Position numbers and translations under genes: made by a program. Positions 23,880 through 35,722 of a DNA stretch of 64,000 bases are shown one piece after another. Below the pieces are notes generated by a model, which was not told the DNA's origin, searched no databases, and saw only the letters and a program-made list of their open reading frames with translations. The DNA lies in NCBI GenBank assembly GCA_017163975.1, contig JAFFSR010000244.1:11223501-11287500 (forward strand), given 5' to 3'. This stretch comes from Anastatus disparis. Its lineage: Eukaryota > Arthropoda > Insecta > Hymenoptera > Eupelmidae. The first letter of the stretch is position 1; each line of letters opens with the position of its first letter.

Positions 23880-25352
23880 TATTAAAAAAAAACACGTGTT
23901 TTTTGCACGTGAAAAAACACGTGTAAAATACACGTATTTTTTACATGTAAAATTTGCGTGTTTGTTCACGCATATTTTTCACGTGTATTTTTCAGTTGTA
24001 TTTTTCGCATATTTTTTTATAGCTTTTCGGAGAGCTTCTACTGTCCGGCCTCTTAAAGTCAAACCGACGTAATCGATCATTAACAGCGATTTTAATTCAC
24101 TAGGTGGCGTTTTTCTAAGTTTCGTCATCCCTTACACAAATTTGGAAGACGCAGATATAAGAGACCAGGGCCCTTATTCACAAACCATCTCCTGGTGAGA
24201 AGTGAAAAAGTGAGATAGATTTCAAAATAGGGTTTTGCGCATGCGCAAACCCGATGTTTTCAGATTTTTTAGTATTTTTCAAACAAATTTATGTGAAATA
24301 AACCGCGTGAGTTGGTGAGATAATGAAAAAATCCTTCTCCTTATGTTGTTTTCTATCTCACATCATAGAGATCTATCTCATTATTTCATTTTTCACCACT
24401 CACCAGTGAGATGAGTTGCTATCAGTTCTGAATCAGCTATTTTTAGAAAAAGTAATTTCATCAAATATTTTAATGAAGGTGACGGCCTATTTTAAATGAC
24501 TAACAAGACATTTTTAGTATATGAAATTTGTGAATTAAATGATGGTAAAGAATTAATTAGATTACTAATTTTGGATTCTAAATAAGAATTTTAAAAAAAA
24601 GTGCCCAATGCAAAAATTGTTAAAATTTGAATTTAAATTTTAAAAATGTTAAAGGATACATATATTTTTATTTCATATAAAAGAACAAGTATTTTCATTT
24701 ATGTTATTTTCCAATCAGATAAATTTAATGTATAATTTGAATTCAATATTGATATATATTTTCTTAAAATAAAAACGTGTATACATTTAATTCGTTGTAA
24801 ATTATATTTTGTTTCAAAATAAAAATTTATTATAAAAGCAAATACATTCAATAAATTTATTTAATAAAAACTGCCTTTTTTATGGTACTAATAATTTTAT
24901 CCTACTTTAAAACAAAACCTAACAATCATTGTAAAAACAAAAATCTAAATGAGGAAAAAAGAAAGGATAAAATAAATTTTTTTATTTTACATTTATTAAT
25001 TCTTAACCTATTATTTTTGGATTTAACTTCTTTATAACTGAGTAAATAATTATTTTTAAATTTAGTACATAGTAGAGTATATAACCAAAAACTGAATTTC
25101 GCGCGTTTTTTACACCAAATCTATGTTTTTAGTTTCTTACCAACTCATCAACTCCCTTCTCATTTCTCACCGTGAGATGGTTTGTGAATAAGGGCCCAGA
25201 TGGTCGAAGATCTTCGAAAAGCTATGAAAAAATATGTGAAAAATACACGTGAAAAAAAACGTGAAAAATATGCGTGAAAAAACACGCAAATTTTACATGT
25301 AAAAAACACGTGTAAAAAATACGTGTATTTTACACGTGTTTTTTTTTAAATA
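23880..25352. mobile_element. Inverted-repeat element with ACACGTG-rich arms (outer)
   Basis: The left arm (about 23880-24040) and right arm (about 25205-25352) are inverted copies. Both carry phased cacgtgtaaaa/tttacacgtg units and the inner segment tagcttttcg / cgaaaagcta. No transposase frame is visible. It is interrupted by the element at 24168-25197, so the outer element is the older of the two. Confidence 0.7.
24168..25197. mobile_element. TIR element starting GGGCCCTTATTCACAAACC (inner)
   Basis: The terminal inverted repeats agree for about 24 bases (gggcccttattcacaaacca at the left, its complement ending gggccc at 25197) and more loosely for about 50. Subterminal copies of gtgagatag/ctatctcac type lie just inside. 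The interior is AT-rich and noncoding. It lies wholly inside the outer element, which dates the insertion order. The target duplication is unclear. Confidence 0.7.
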
Positions 25353-26873
25353 CGGTGTACAGATAATATCATTATATAAATTTTAAGATTGATTCTTTCG
25401 TTAAGAAGCCGTGATAATTGTTCTTTAAATTGGCCTTGAACGAAATTTAAATTCAAAAGAATCAGATAAAAATTTTATAAATTATTATCTTAATAATAAT
25501 TGAAATAAATGCAAAAAATTTGAAGCATCGTTACCGATTGAATTACTATATAATCTAATTTTTAATAAAATATTTTAAATTTATGTAATGGAATACATGC
25601 TTTGCACACAGATTGCAGTTTCCCGAATTTTTTATCTTTATCCAAAAATTTTTTGAAATACCTCTATATCACGCTTTTTATTTGAAATAGGTTGATATAA
25701 AATAAAAATATTTAAAAAATTTTTGAGTTAAGAATCAAAAATTTGGAAAACTATAATGTTAGTATTTTATATCTTCTTAATACAGCAATTCTTATATATT
25801 AACAAAGTAATTTAAATTTGTACAGTCAAAAAATAAAAAAAAGAAATTTGTAGATTATTTTAGTAAAATAATATATATTAGTTAGCAACAAAATAAGATT
25901 ATTGCTTTTCGTGCGTAAAATTATGCAATCATAAATAATGAAAAGTACAGTTGCGCATATGCATAAAACAATGGAAATACTGAAAGAGCAAGTATTTTGG
26001 CACTGAGCATTTAGACAGTAGAAAATCAAATTCAATATTTTGGAAAAAAAGTTTTACCCTCTAAGCAACTGATTGACTTAAAAATTGGAGTTTCATTAAT
26101 TTTGGGATGACGCAGAAAAATTTATAAATTTATTTTCTTCATAAGAATCTTTAAAGCGAGAGATTTACAAAAATTTATTTTTCAGTACTTTTTTCTAGAG
26201 CTTTTTATCGATAAATAATTATCCTTCTATCTATGCATAAGTACACTTTGATAATTAATAATATCCCCCTAATTAATATGTAATACATTTAAAATATTCA
26301 AAATTAAAATAAATTAATAGCATATTTGAAGTATAATTAAAAAGTAACGCAAAATTTTACTTCTATTAAACATCAGAAGTAACTTAATTGGAAATTTTTC
26401 TGGTTTAAATTATTTGAATAAATTAAGTCATCAATCGCATTTTCGCCACAGGAAAAAAAGAATGCCACCATATGTTTGCCCCCCTCGTCTTTGGCTCAAG
26501 TAACAATTTACATACGATTTCAGATATTCTTTACTTTTTTCCCTAGGTGAAAAATATACTATTTTTAATTAAAATTACAATTATAATAATAATAAATAAA
26601 AAATTAAATTTATAAAAATTATTGAAGTTTGAAAATAAAATTCTTTTTTATTGCGAGCACCGAATAGATACGGCTCTAAGCACTAAAGCCAATAATATCA
26701 GTTTCAGAACAAATCATTGCAATCGTGTAATTTTTTTTCAGTCGAACTGACCGAGTTCATGAATGAGCATGCAAGGTTATCATTGTATTGCTTTTGTAAA
26801 ATTTATTATAGCCTTCAAGTAATCTAAACTTATTTTAATAAAGACTTGTTATTTTCAAAAGTATATTTGAATT
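25353..26873. other. Upstream region of the nucleoside hydrolase gene
   Basis: Mostly AT-rich DNA without coding signals. The last about 230 bases (26640-26870), with gcgagcaccg, tacggctc and cgaactgaccgag, are less AT-rich and are the likely promoter and leader. Confidence 0.3.
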
Positions 26874-29800
26874 ATGTTTTTAAGAGTCTTCGTAATTTTC
26901 TTTCTGGGAATGTCTATTTCAACTTGGTAAGTACGTATTTTTTAAATTCATACGTCAGATTGTAAATTACTTAAAAACAACGAAAACGCACGTAGTAACT
27001 TATTGAAAGAAATTTTTATAAAATCATAATAGAATAATTCTTAAGTTTTTCAAAAAAAAATTTTGCATGATCAGCAGAACTATGATTATTTTTCAATTAA
27101 ATTTTAGAGGAAAGTCGTGAATTATGTCTTTCAATGTCAAAAATATTAGATGAAAATTGACTTGATGTCATTCGAAATACAAAATTGCCTAGTAAGCTTT
27201 ACAAGAAGGTGTAACCGCAGAACAATATTATGTTATCTTTAAGAATTTTTAGAACATTTTTAATTACTTTTTTGAAAAAAAAACTATTATACAGTAAGTA
27301 ATACAAAACTGTCAACTGCAAATAAATGCGAACTTATAGAATACAAAACTATGTACTACACATCAGTTTATTAAAAGCATTAAATTTCAAATCCTAATTT
27401 AAAACAAATTATTTAAATATTTACTTTTTTAATATTACAGATATTAAATTGAATTAATTACTCCAAGAAACTTGCTAACCGATGTTGCAAAGCATTGTTT
27501 CTTTTAAAAGAAAATATTTTTTTACGTAAAGTATAGTTAAATATAAATGAGTAGTGTAATAACACGGAGACAAGCTGTAACTTTACCGCATATATTTTAG
27601 CATAATAAATAGAATGTAGATTTTTTTAACTAAGCTTCTAAAATCTGTTTTTTTTTAATGGGTATTGAAAGATAACAAAAGATTTTTAATTATAAATTAT
27701 CAGTCCAGTCTATAATAGATAGTATTATAAAAATCACTTGAGTGTTAATTTATTTCCTTTTTAGTGCAAGTGTTCCAGAAAAAGTGATTATTGACACTGA
27801 CCCTGGGGGCGATGATGCGGTGGCTTTATTACTCGCTTTAGCGGCTAAAGATAAAGTAGAAGTCGTCGCTATTACCTGTACTTATGGTAACACTGATGAG
27901 CTTAATGTTGAGAATAATACTCTCAAGATTCTTACTATTGCTAAAAGATTTGATGTACGTACTGTAATTTCTTTTTTGTTTAATTAAAAAATAATTATAT
28001 TCCAAAAAATTATTCGGTAATTAAGATTGACAAGTTACTGAAAATTACAAAACTATTTAGTTTTTTTTACATTAATTAATTCTATAAAGCGACGATTAAA
28101 TTTAAGTATAAAAAAATTTAAAAAAAACATTTTTAAAACACGCTTTTATAACGGAGAAAATACACTAAAAAGTATTAAATAAATTAATTTACTTTCCTTG
28201 AAATTACTTTTATACAGTTCATTGCGATAATTAAAAGAAAATTTTACAACAAAAATTTAAAAGAAAAGTGGGCGCTAATTTTAGTAAATCTAATTCAGCG
28301 CCCACACTTTTATTTTTGAATTTTCGTTGTAAAATTTTCTTTTAATTATCGCAATGAACTGTATAAAAGTAATTTCAAGGAAGTAAATTAATTTATTTAA
28401 TACTTTTTAGTGTATTTTCTCCGTTATAAAAGCGTGTTTTAAAAATGTTTTTTTTAAATTTTTTATTATCTACTTTTTAGTTAAAATTCAATTTTCTATG
28501 AGTAATTTTTTTTCAAAAGTTTTTACTTAATTGTATCTTCTATACATTACCATATCCCTTATATATTCCCCTATCCCTTTTGATCCTCCTATCCTCTATA
28601 TTTCCAGCTATACATTCGCCTATCCCCTATGCAAGCCCCTATGCATTTTCTACAATTATCAACTCAACAACATTCCATGAACTCGCCTCCACCCAAAGAT
28701 AGCCTTTCCACATAAACTTCCTCGGAGATGACTTTGCACACCCGTCATCGCCGACCTGACAACGGATTATTAAATTGTCATCGGAGACCGAGGTCTGTGT
28801 AAAATTTCAGAAATTTCCATCGACAAAAAGTGCCTCAAATCGAGCGTGCAAGATTTGATTAAAGACAGACAGACAGACGTGAAAGCAAGCTTAATAAAAG
28901 TAAAAAATATAATGTAAATAATATTTTGTATACATCATTTAAAAGGTGGTCAGTTATGGTAGTTCTAATGAAAATTAAAAAACTGGATAATCTTTTGAAG
29001 TTTTCAGCAAAATGGGTTTTTATTTCAAATATCCCTGTAAAATTTTATATAACTTTGCCGACAATTGCTCTGAGATAATCTGATTGAAAGTTCGATCATT
29101 TTAAATCTTAATAGTCAGGAAAAGATAAATTGTAATTAATCTTAAAAAAACACTTGGTGAAGTACCTAAAATTTTAGAGGTGTAATATTTGAAATAAAAA
29201 CTAACTTTGTTTAAAGTTTTTTTTATTTTCATGAACAACAAACTATCGCTATCAATAGAACAATGTTAATTAGCTTAAAAAAATTTTTTAAAACTTTGAA
29301 TAATATTTCTTATGTTTGGTGATCTTTCTCTCCAATAGTAATCGTTTTCAAACTTAAATGATCTTTGACAATCATCTTTATTTTCATAATTATTGAAGCT
29401 CTTTGAAATTTGATAAAATGTGAAAGATGTTTCCAAAAAATTTACTTGACAATTAACGGCCTATCGACGTTCGCAATTAAAAAAAATTTTTTTTAATGTC
29501 TCTGTACTCAGCTATCATTACGATGCTAATTAGCGACGGAGGTTTTCAGCGCATTTGTGAATAAAGCACATGTAACGATTACAGTAGTGCCAATGTAGTA
29601 TAGGATTCAAACTCGAATCCACGAGTTTATGAATACATCGTTATACCAAATGAGCCACTTAAGACCTCTGAAATTCCATTAAGAAAAATTAAATTGCCTA
29701 ATAGTAAAACTAATTTCGTTCAGTATAATTACTTATTCAGGCTAAATTATTCATAAGGAATATGATTACTGTAGTGATTTATTGGACTACTCGTATATAA

Positions 29801-32038
29801 CGTAGTAAAATTTAATTGATTTTAAATGACTAATAATGTTTCAGAAAAATTTAGATAAAAGTATTTGGAATGTTGAGGCGCTCCACAATACCTTTATTAA
29901 TTTGGTAATTTTTATAAGGAAATTCTCTTGATCAGCATTTCTATTTGTATCAGTCTATTTTAAACTCTCGTTACGACTATTATAAACAAAACATGGTCAC
30001 AAAAGTAGATTGTATTTTTTAAATACGAGAAAACAATGATGACGTTATTATGTGCTTTGCCAACGTTATAAAGCAATGATATAAGTTAATCAATATAATT
30101 GAGAATTCGTTAAATATTATCATAGATACCAGTGTACGGAGGTGCAAAGAAACCATTGCTTCAAAATTATACACCTGGTGATTATTTTGGCAAAGATGGA
30201 TTTGGCGATTTTGAATTTGATAAAGAATTCATTGTTTCTGTTGATAAATCAAAACACGCTTCCATTGCAATGATTGAATTAGCAAAAAAATATTCAGGTA
30301 CTATCAATTTGTTATATATTTGTGATGTACGACATGTATGAATGAACATGTAGGAAACACGCAGCCCTAAACCCCGATTAGTTCGGCATTTAGGACAGTG
30401 TCTTATCAGAGCTCTGTAAAAAAGAGACAATATATTTTTTTGTTTTTATTTTTATAAAAAATGTACTATAACACACTCTTAGAAAATTGAAGTTTATGAA
30501 GTCTGAATAATCCTAAAATTGATTACAAATTTTTTCAGAATAAAATATGAAAATTCAATAAACATTCTTTATAATTTATTAAACAAAATTTACGAGAAAG
30601 ACCGAAGTGTACTTATTTAAATTCCATACGAAGCAAATATATGAATTAAAAAGAGATTGAGATTAATTAAAAAATAATAATATTAAATAAATAATTTCCA
30701 TTAAAAAAAATACAAAACTATAAAAAAATTAAAAATTTTTTTCTCCAAACGTATTTTAGTCCTTTTTTATTTCGATTAAAAACACACGTTTCCACTCCTG
30801 TTTTCAATAAAAATCTGAAATTTCGATATTTAAAAAAATGAAAGGTTTTATATTATATTAATAATTCGATGGAGTTCTAGCTGTCAGAAGTAATAAACTT
30901 CAAATTTCATCAGAATTTATGACTCAAAAGTGAAAAATTTTCCTTATAAAATCATACAAAAATCTTATCTTTTGATTTCTTATTAATATAAACTTACTAA
31001 AATTTATGTAAATAATTTTTTTTACTTTTATCTTTCTAAGGTGACTTAAGTATCATAACTCTTGGTCCATTAACTAATGTAGCCTTAGCAGCATCATTAG
31101 ATGCGAATTTCACTCAAAGTATCAAGCGATTTTACATTATGGGTTCAACAATCAACGAACCTGGAAACAATAATGTAGAGTTCAATTTCGGATTAGATCC
31201 TGAAAGTAATGCCATTTTTCTTAATTCAACGATGAAGTATAAAAGTTTAATCGCACCTTGGGATGTTGTGTTGAAATATAATATATCAAAGGTATCTTTT
31301 TCTTAAATTAATCCTTCGACATATTTTAATGTAGTTTTATATTTAGTAATAAAATTTTAATTTCTGAATTAATAATTAAACACTAAATGTTTAAATAAAT
31401 GGTGTTCATAAAATTAAATAATAAGTGATAATTAAAAACAATTCATCTCCGTTTGTATATACGTATATGTTTATTTTCTTGTTCTTTATTACATTTTCAA
31501 TGTTTAACACAATATAGTTTAAGTCGAGGTTTAAGTGATTTATTTCCATCCATAAATTTAATAATTAACATGTTTTAAATAAAGAATATTTTTAATAAGA
31601 TCATATTATTTATATAATTTAAAGGGTTGTAAAGTGAATAATATACGAGATATTAAAAAATTTTTAAATTATTTGTTTTGTATTCAGTTACATTAGATTT
31701 AAAAAAATTTTTTAAATCAATATTTTACTTTTAAGGAATGGAGAACAGAAGATTTAGGAAAGTTAAACTCTGAAGCTGTGCAATTTTTGAATAAAGTAGA
31801 ATCTGTAATTCTACAAAAAACGACAGAATGGTTACCTGCCGATTCTATCGCTGTTGCAACGATGATTTGGCCAGATCTTATAACAACTTCTGTGGAAGCA
31901 AATATGTCTTCAGTAATTCATGGTCCTTTTAAAGGTTCAGTTTCTATTGACACGAACAATAGTGTGAAAAATGTTGAAATTATTAGAGATTTTAATGTTA
32001 CAGCTTTTAAGGAGAAACTTTTACATTGTTTGGCGTGA
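26874..32038 (+). CDS. Secreted inosine-uridine-preferring nucleoside hydrolase
   Basis: Five exons: 26874-26926, 27765-27954, 30126-30297, 31041-31291, 31736-32038. Phases match at every junction, giving 322 residues. Exon 1 encodes a signal peptide (MFLRVFVIFFLGMSIS) that ends just before the mature start, so the enzyme is probably secreted. The family signature IIDTDPGGDDA gives the calcium and catalytic aspartates (D28, D30, D34, D35). TLGPLTNVALA and EFNFGLDPESN are further conserved blocks. The enzyme cleaves nucleosides to base plus ribose. Secreted forms are known from mosquito and tsetse saliva; in a wasp a venom or salivary role is possible but is inference. Insect introns argue against a bacterial contaminant. 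Intron 2 (2.2 kb) holds a long hairpin, a LINE-like tail and a SINE. Confidence 0.9.
28109..28466. mobile_element. Near-perfect long hairpin element in intron 2
   Basis: Two arms of about 165 bases (28109-28277 and 28290-28466) are reverse complements with only a few differences, for example ctttccttg against cttccttg. They are separated by a short loop flanked by gtgggcgct / agcgcccac. The high arm identity points to recent insertion or gene conversion. It could be a foldback or MITE and, if transcribed, would fold into a long double-stranded RNA. Confidence 0.85.
28540..28905. repeat. Possible LINE 3' tail
   Basis: The stretch holds a pyrimidine-rich block with repeated cccctat phrases, then a GC-richer segment ending in agacagacagacagacg (28863-28877) and gtgaaagc. 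This closing text resembles the 3' ends of some insect RTE- or Proto2-like LINEs. No reverse transcriptase frame is present, so the call is weak. Confidence 0.3.
29488..29670 (-). mobile_element. tRNA-derived SINE, copy 1
   Basis: On the minus strand the order is box A-like gtggctcatttggtat, box B-like cgagtttgaatcc, then a shared body (cattgtgct-, ctccgtcgctaattagcatcg) and an A-rich end (T/A run at 29480-29496 on the plus strand). It aligns along its length with the copy at 51645-51853. It lies in intron 2 of the nucleoside hydrolase gene. Confidence 0.75.
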
Positions 32039-32499
32039 AAAATTGAAATTTGTATATAAAGATGTAATTTAATTAAATTATTATTTTAAAGATGTGAGAT
32101 TATATCTATAGACTAATTTATTTTTATCAAATAAATAAAATTTAAATATATTTTTAAAATTAATTCTTGTACATTATTCAGTTAAATTTTTAAACAAATT
32201 CATTTACTTTAGGTTCTAATATTTTAAAATTTTTTGATTTTGTACCAGAAACCCAAAGTTATTAAAAACTAATGAATGAATTTATATAAAAATTTAAATG
32301 AATAATGTTCACGATACATACTACAAGCTAATGTATTTATTTTCCTGGAATCTTGCAATAAAATGAAAAGATAGGCATGAGTACAGGTGTAGTGTCTGTT
32401 TTACATTTCCTATTTTATGATCGCTTTAATTACATTATATTTTTACATAACTATCAATGTTCTTTAAGGCCAAAATTCGTTAATGCTTAAAATTCTAAT
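32039..32499. other. 3' flank of the nucleoside hydrolase gene
   Basis: Overlapping AATAAA signals near 32128-32140 probably end the transcript. No other feature is seen. Confidence 0.4.
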
Positions 32500-32605
32500 T
32501 AGTGATGCTAATTAGCGATGGCGGTTTCTCAGTGTGTTTGTGAACAAAGTATGTGGTCTTTGTATATCATTCGCGGGAGACCGGGATACAATCTCAAGCT
32601 TTCAA
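32500..32605 (-). mobile_element. SINE fragment, copy 3
   Basis: The body segment gatgctaattagcgatggcg followed by cagtgtgtttgtgaacaaag matches the SINEs at 29.5 and 51.7 kb in the same orientation. The tRNA head is eroded to a box B remnant (gagaccgggatacaatctc). Confidence 0.6.
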
Positions 32606-33059
32606 TATTTATAAAAATGAACTTGACTATGTAACTTTTATAAATTTTAATATACGATTTATATTTACATAATCATTTAGCTACAAAAATAAATTATACA
32701 CATCTCAAAATCCATAAACAATCGGTTAAATATCAAATATTTTTTAAACAGGTCTTTATTCGTAATGTCATATTGACTAGAAAATATTAATCGTTGATAA
32801 TTATGGTATAAAATAATTATTTTGTATACATCTAATTCACGATAAAATGACAATTGGTTTAGTAAAAAAAATTAAATGCAATGCAATTATTAAAAGCTTT
32901 ATTACAAACTTTATCTCATCACTTCATAAGTAAAATACCTTTATAAACTTTTTTGAAAACTTTATCTAATCGCATCATAAACTTTATGAAAAACACAATT
33001 ACTATATTGTTACTAAGCATCTATATATGTAACATTGATATAAAATCGATACGGCTGAA
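32606..33059. other. Intergenic, nothing recognised
   Basis: AT-rich DNA without coding or repeat signals that I can support. Confidence 0.25.
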
Positions 33060-33240
33060 GCAATTTTTAAATTTGCAACATAAAACGCGCGAGTCTATTG
33101 TACTGCCACCTCGAGGCGTCTTAAATTTTCAAATACGTATATAATATAGATATGTATAAGTGTTTATACATGTGATATGCGAATGCGCGTACGCACATAA
33201 AATTCATCTACACCCACGTCCTAACGTATATCCATTAATT

Positions 33241-33279
<39 letters not shown>

Positions 33280-34227
33280 CAATTTCTAACGCAGCAGGAT
33301 AAAATTTGCGATTCGCGAAAGGCGAACCTATCTACACACACGCGTGCGCGCACACCATCAAATAGACTTGCGTTTCATCTCACTTATTCTTTCTCTCTCT
33401 GTATCATCGACTTCATAGCATTCTCTAAAGTAGCAAAAGAGAAAAAGAGTAAGATAGATTCTTTTCACTCTTCAACTGTATACACAAACACATACTTATA
33501 TGTATATATGGATACAATCATATGTATCAGTTTAACAAATCCATCACACACAGATCCCAAGAAAGAAAGAGAAAGATATAGCCGCCGAGTTCGTCCGGTC
33601 TTGTGAATATAAAAGAATTTTTCGTTTGCCATATGTGTGTGTAATAGAAAAATAAGAAAAAAGAAAAATGTATATTTAAAAAAATAAGAAAGCTTGCCTA
33701 CTTTAAAATCGCTGTTTAAGTTAATTCTCTAAGGAAATTCTAATATCGGAGTAAAAATATTATATGCAGACAGTGTTTAAAAAAAAAGGAGCAGACATTG
33801 TATTAATACACGTAAAGGTGCATAAAAAATATAGTTATAATATTTGAAGCGAAGAAAAAAGTACATAAAGTTGAAAATTAACGAAGACAACGTTAAGAGC
33901 AGTAACATATCGTGTGTCAGATTGCAACCTACGTGTACAATAATCTCTCTATATACTGTTGTGCACGAGAGAGACCTCGACGACGCGCGCGCGCTCGAGA
34001 ATTACTTTTAATTTATCTGTTTCGTTTTCTGTTTATGTGTAGTGGTTTACAGGCATTGTTCTCTTCTTCGAGGACGCCGCATTTCAGAGATAAGAAATAC
34101 TAGAGTTTTAAAAAGATTCATTGATGGTAATTTAAAAAATTTTATTTTTAGGATTATTTGTACAATTCATCATATTATATCATATATATTTGAGTATATA
34201 TACGATATTAGGAAAATAAGTGAGGTT
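33060..34227. other. GC-richer stretch with simple repeats; possible promoter or noncoding exon
   Basis: The base composition changes sharply from its surroundings: acacacacgcgtgcgcgcacac near 33333, ctctctctctg, gagagagacctcgacgacgcgcgcgcgctc near 33966, and a (TA)n run at about 33246-33276. Such CpG- and simple-repeat-rich DNA is typical of insect promoters or 5'UTRs. The open frame crossing 33160-33606 is low-complexity and includes the (TA)n run, so I do not call it a gene. Confidence 0.35.
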
Positions 34228-34305
34228 ATGACAACCAGAACACCCGGACCAGAGATTACAGAAAATCCTTTTAAGTTAAGAAGACCAAACCGGGCATTTT
34301 TATGA
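34228..34305 (+). CDS. Possible short ORF or leader peptide (25 codons)
   Basis: ATG at 34228 opens a 25-residue frame (MTTRTPGPEITENPFKLRRP and five more) ending in TGA. Its composition is unlike the translated spacers around it and it follows the promoter-like stretch. It could be a small peptide, an upstream ORF or a truncated first coding exon. The repeat beginning at 34295 overlaps its end. Support is weak. Confidence 0.15.
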   Translation: MTTRTPGPEITENPFKLRRPNRAFL

Positions 34306-34390
34306 AGCTAGAATACTTTGACATTGCCGTTAGTTTTCCCTCCCATAAGGCAGGTGGCGTTAAATTTATGCTAGCGCTATTCAAAATTAG
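34295..34390 (+). promoter_or_regulatory. CTCF-like conserved block, copy 1
   Basis: A segment of about 75 bases running tgaagctagaatac ... ggcaggtggcgttaaattta matches, in inverse orientation, 39893-39968 next to the YTHDF leader. The core GCAGGTGGCG resembles the insect CTCF site AGGTGGCGC. Confidence 0.4.
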
Positions 34391-34561
34391 CGTCACATGT
34401 ACTTTTGCTAATTGAAAAAAAATTATTACGTTATTAATATTTTTTCATTCCTACTACAGGAATCAAACAATAAATACTAATACTTAAGGTCTATCTTCGT
34501 TGCTAATACTATGTATACACACTTATTTTGAAAAGTTAAAATCATTTTGTTTACATTTATT

Positions 34562-35051
34562 TAAGGTGGCTCCAGCAACTTTTAATAAAAAATAGGATGT
34601 TTGATAAAAAAAAATATTATGAAAAGTATAAGTCACTAGTATTTTAGAGCAATTTTGAAAATGAGGTCATCAACCAAATTCAAGAGAAAAAACTATCGAA
34701 ATTTTCAAATTTAACACGTGCTTTTACGACAAAGTATCATTTATGCTTATAACGCGTTAATAAAATTATAGTTTTTTATGAAATCGTAGATTTTTTTATT
34801 ACAAATTTAAATGAATCAAGAATATGTCATGTCATCAATAAAATAAAAAAAAAAATTATTTAAAATATTAATCAAAATTGATATGATTACAATGCTATCA
34901 GGCGTGACAAATATTTGCTATCAAATATAATTAAATGTAATAATTATAGAGATTGATTAAAAACATTTTTTATATAATTTAACTAAATTTATTTTGTTCT
35001 TTTTGTTGGGGCCTCAGCTTGATACGGCACCAAAGGCATGAGCCACCTTAG
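34562..35051. mobile_element. Short TIR element (MITE-like)
   Basis: Terminal inverted repeats of about 12 bases, taaggtggctc at the left and gagccacctta at the right, bound a 490-base AT-rich interior without an open frame. Confidence 0.5.
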
Positions 35052-35722
35052 AATTGATAAATAGTAAAAGTATAAAATTTTTAAAATTCAAAGTTTTATT
35101 TCGAAGAACAAACTTAACTTTATGAAATAAATTTCGCATGATTTATTTTAATAAAATTTTTAATAAAAAATTTTGAAGTATAATTTATATTCAGTTTCAA
35201 TGCAATAAATTGACAAGCGAAGCAAGTAAAGGCGCTTTTCTAATGTGCACATATTTATTTAAATATTTATCAAATTTCATATTATTTTTTATATCTGTTT
35301 AATAAATATTAAATTAATACTTTGCAAACTGTAGTGCTCATTAGCTAATTAATTTTAAAAAATAGATTATTCCTTCATAAGCCTATTTTGTCGCATATAA
35401 CAGTTGAGAATGTTTAATACATTCCTTTTATAGTGAGTGAAATAGATCATTTCAAGACAAAATAAACTCGTGCGGGAAATACTCATATTCATATGTAATG
35501 TATACCCTTGCGAAAATATTAAATTTGATCTCATGTTCATAAGAGATTTCACGTAGATTTGATATTTGTGCAATTTCTTATATTATTTTAATGTGCGTAT
35601 AAACTTCCCGTCGAGGCATAACCGCGCTTTTTAGTTATTTCCAACAAAATAATTGAAATTCAATTTTCCATGTTAACTTTTTTCATGCAAAGACAAAAAA
35701 ATTTTATTTGGTGTCAAGAAAT
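35052..35722. other. Intergenic, nothing recognised
   Basis: AT-rich DNA. The short minus-strand frame at 35367-35573 has no recognisable similarity. Confidence 0.25.

Noticed and set aside
26874..32038. Bacterial contaminant nucleoside hydrolase
   Set aside because: Four GT-AG introns with matching phases and a eukaryotic signal-peptide exon exclude contamination.
33160..33606. 148-codon open frame
   Set aside because: It crosses the (TA)n run and low-complexity DNA, its composition is repeat-driven, and no protein family is recognisable.
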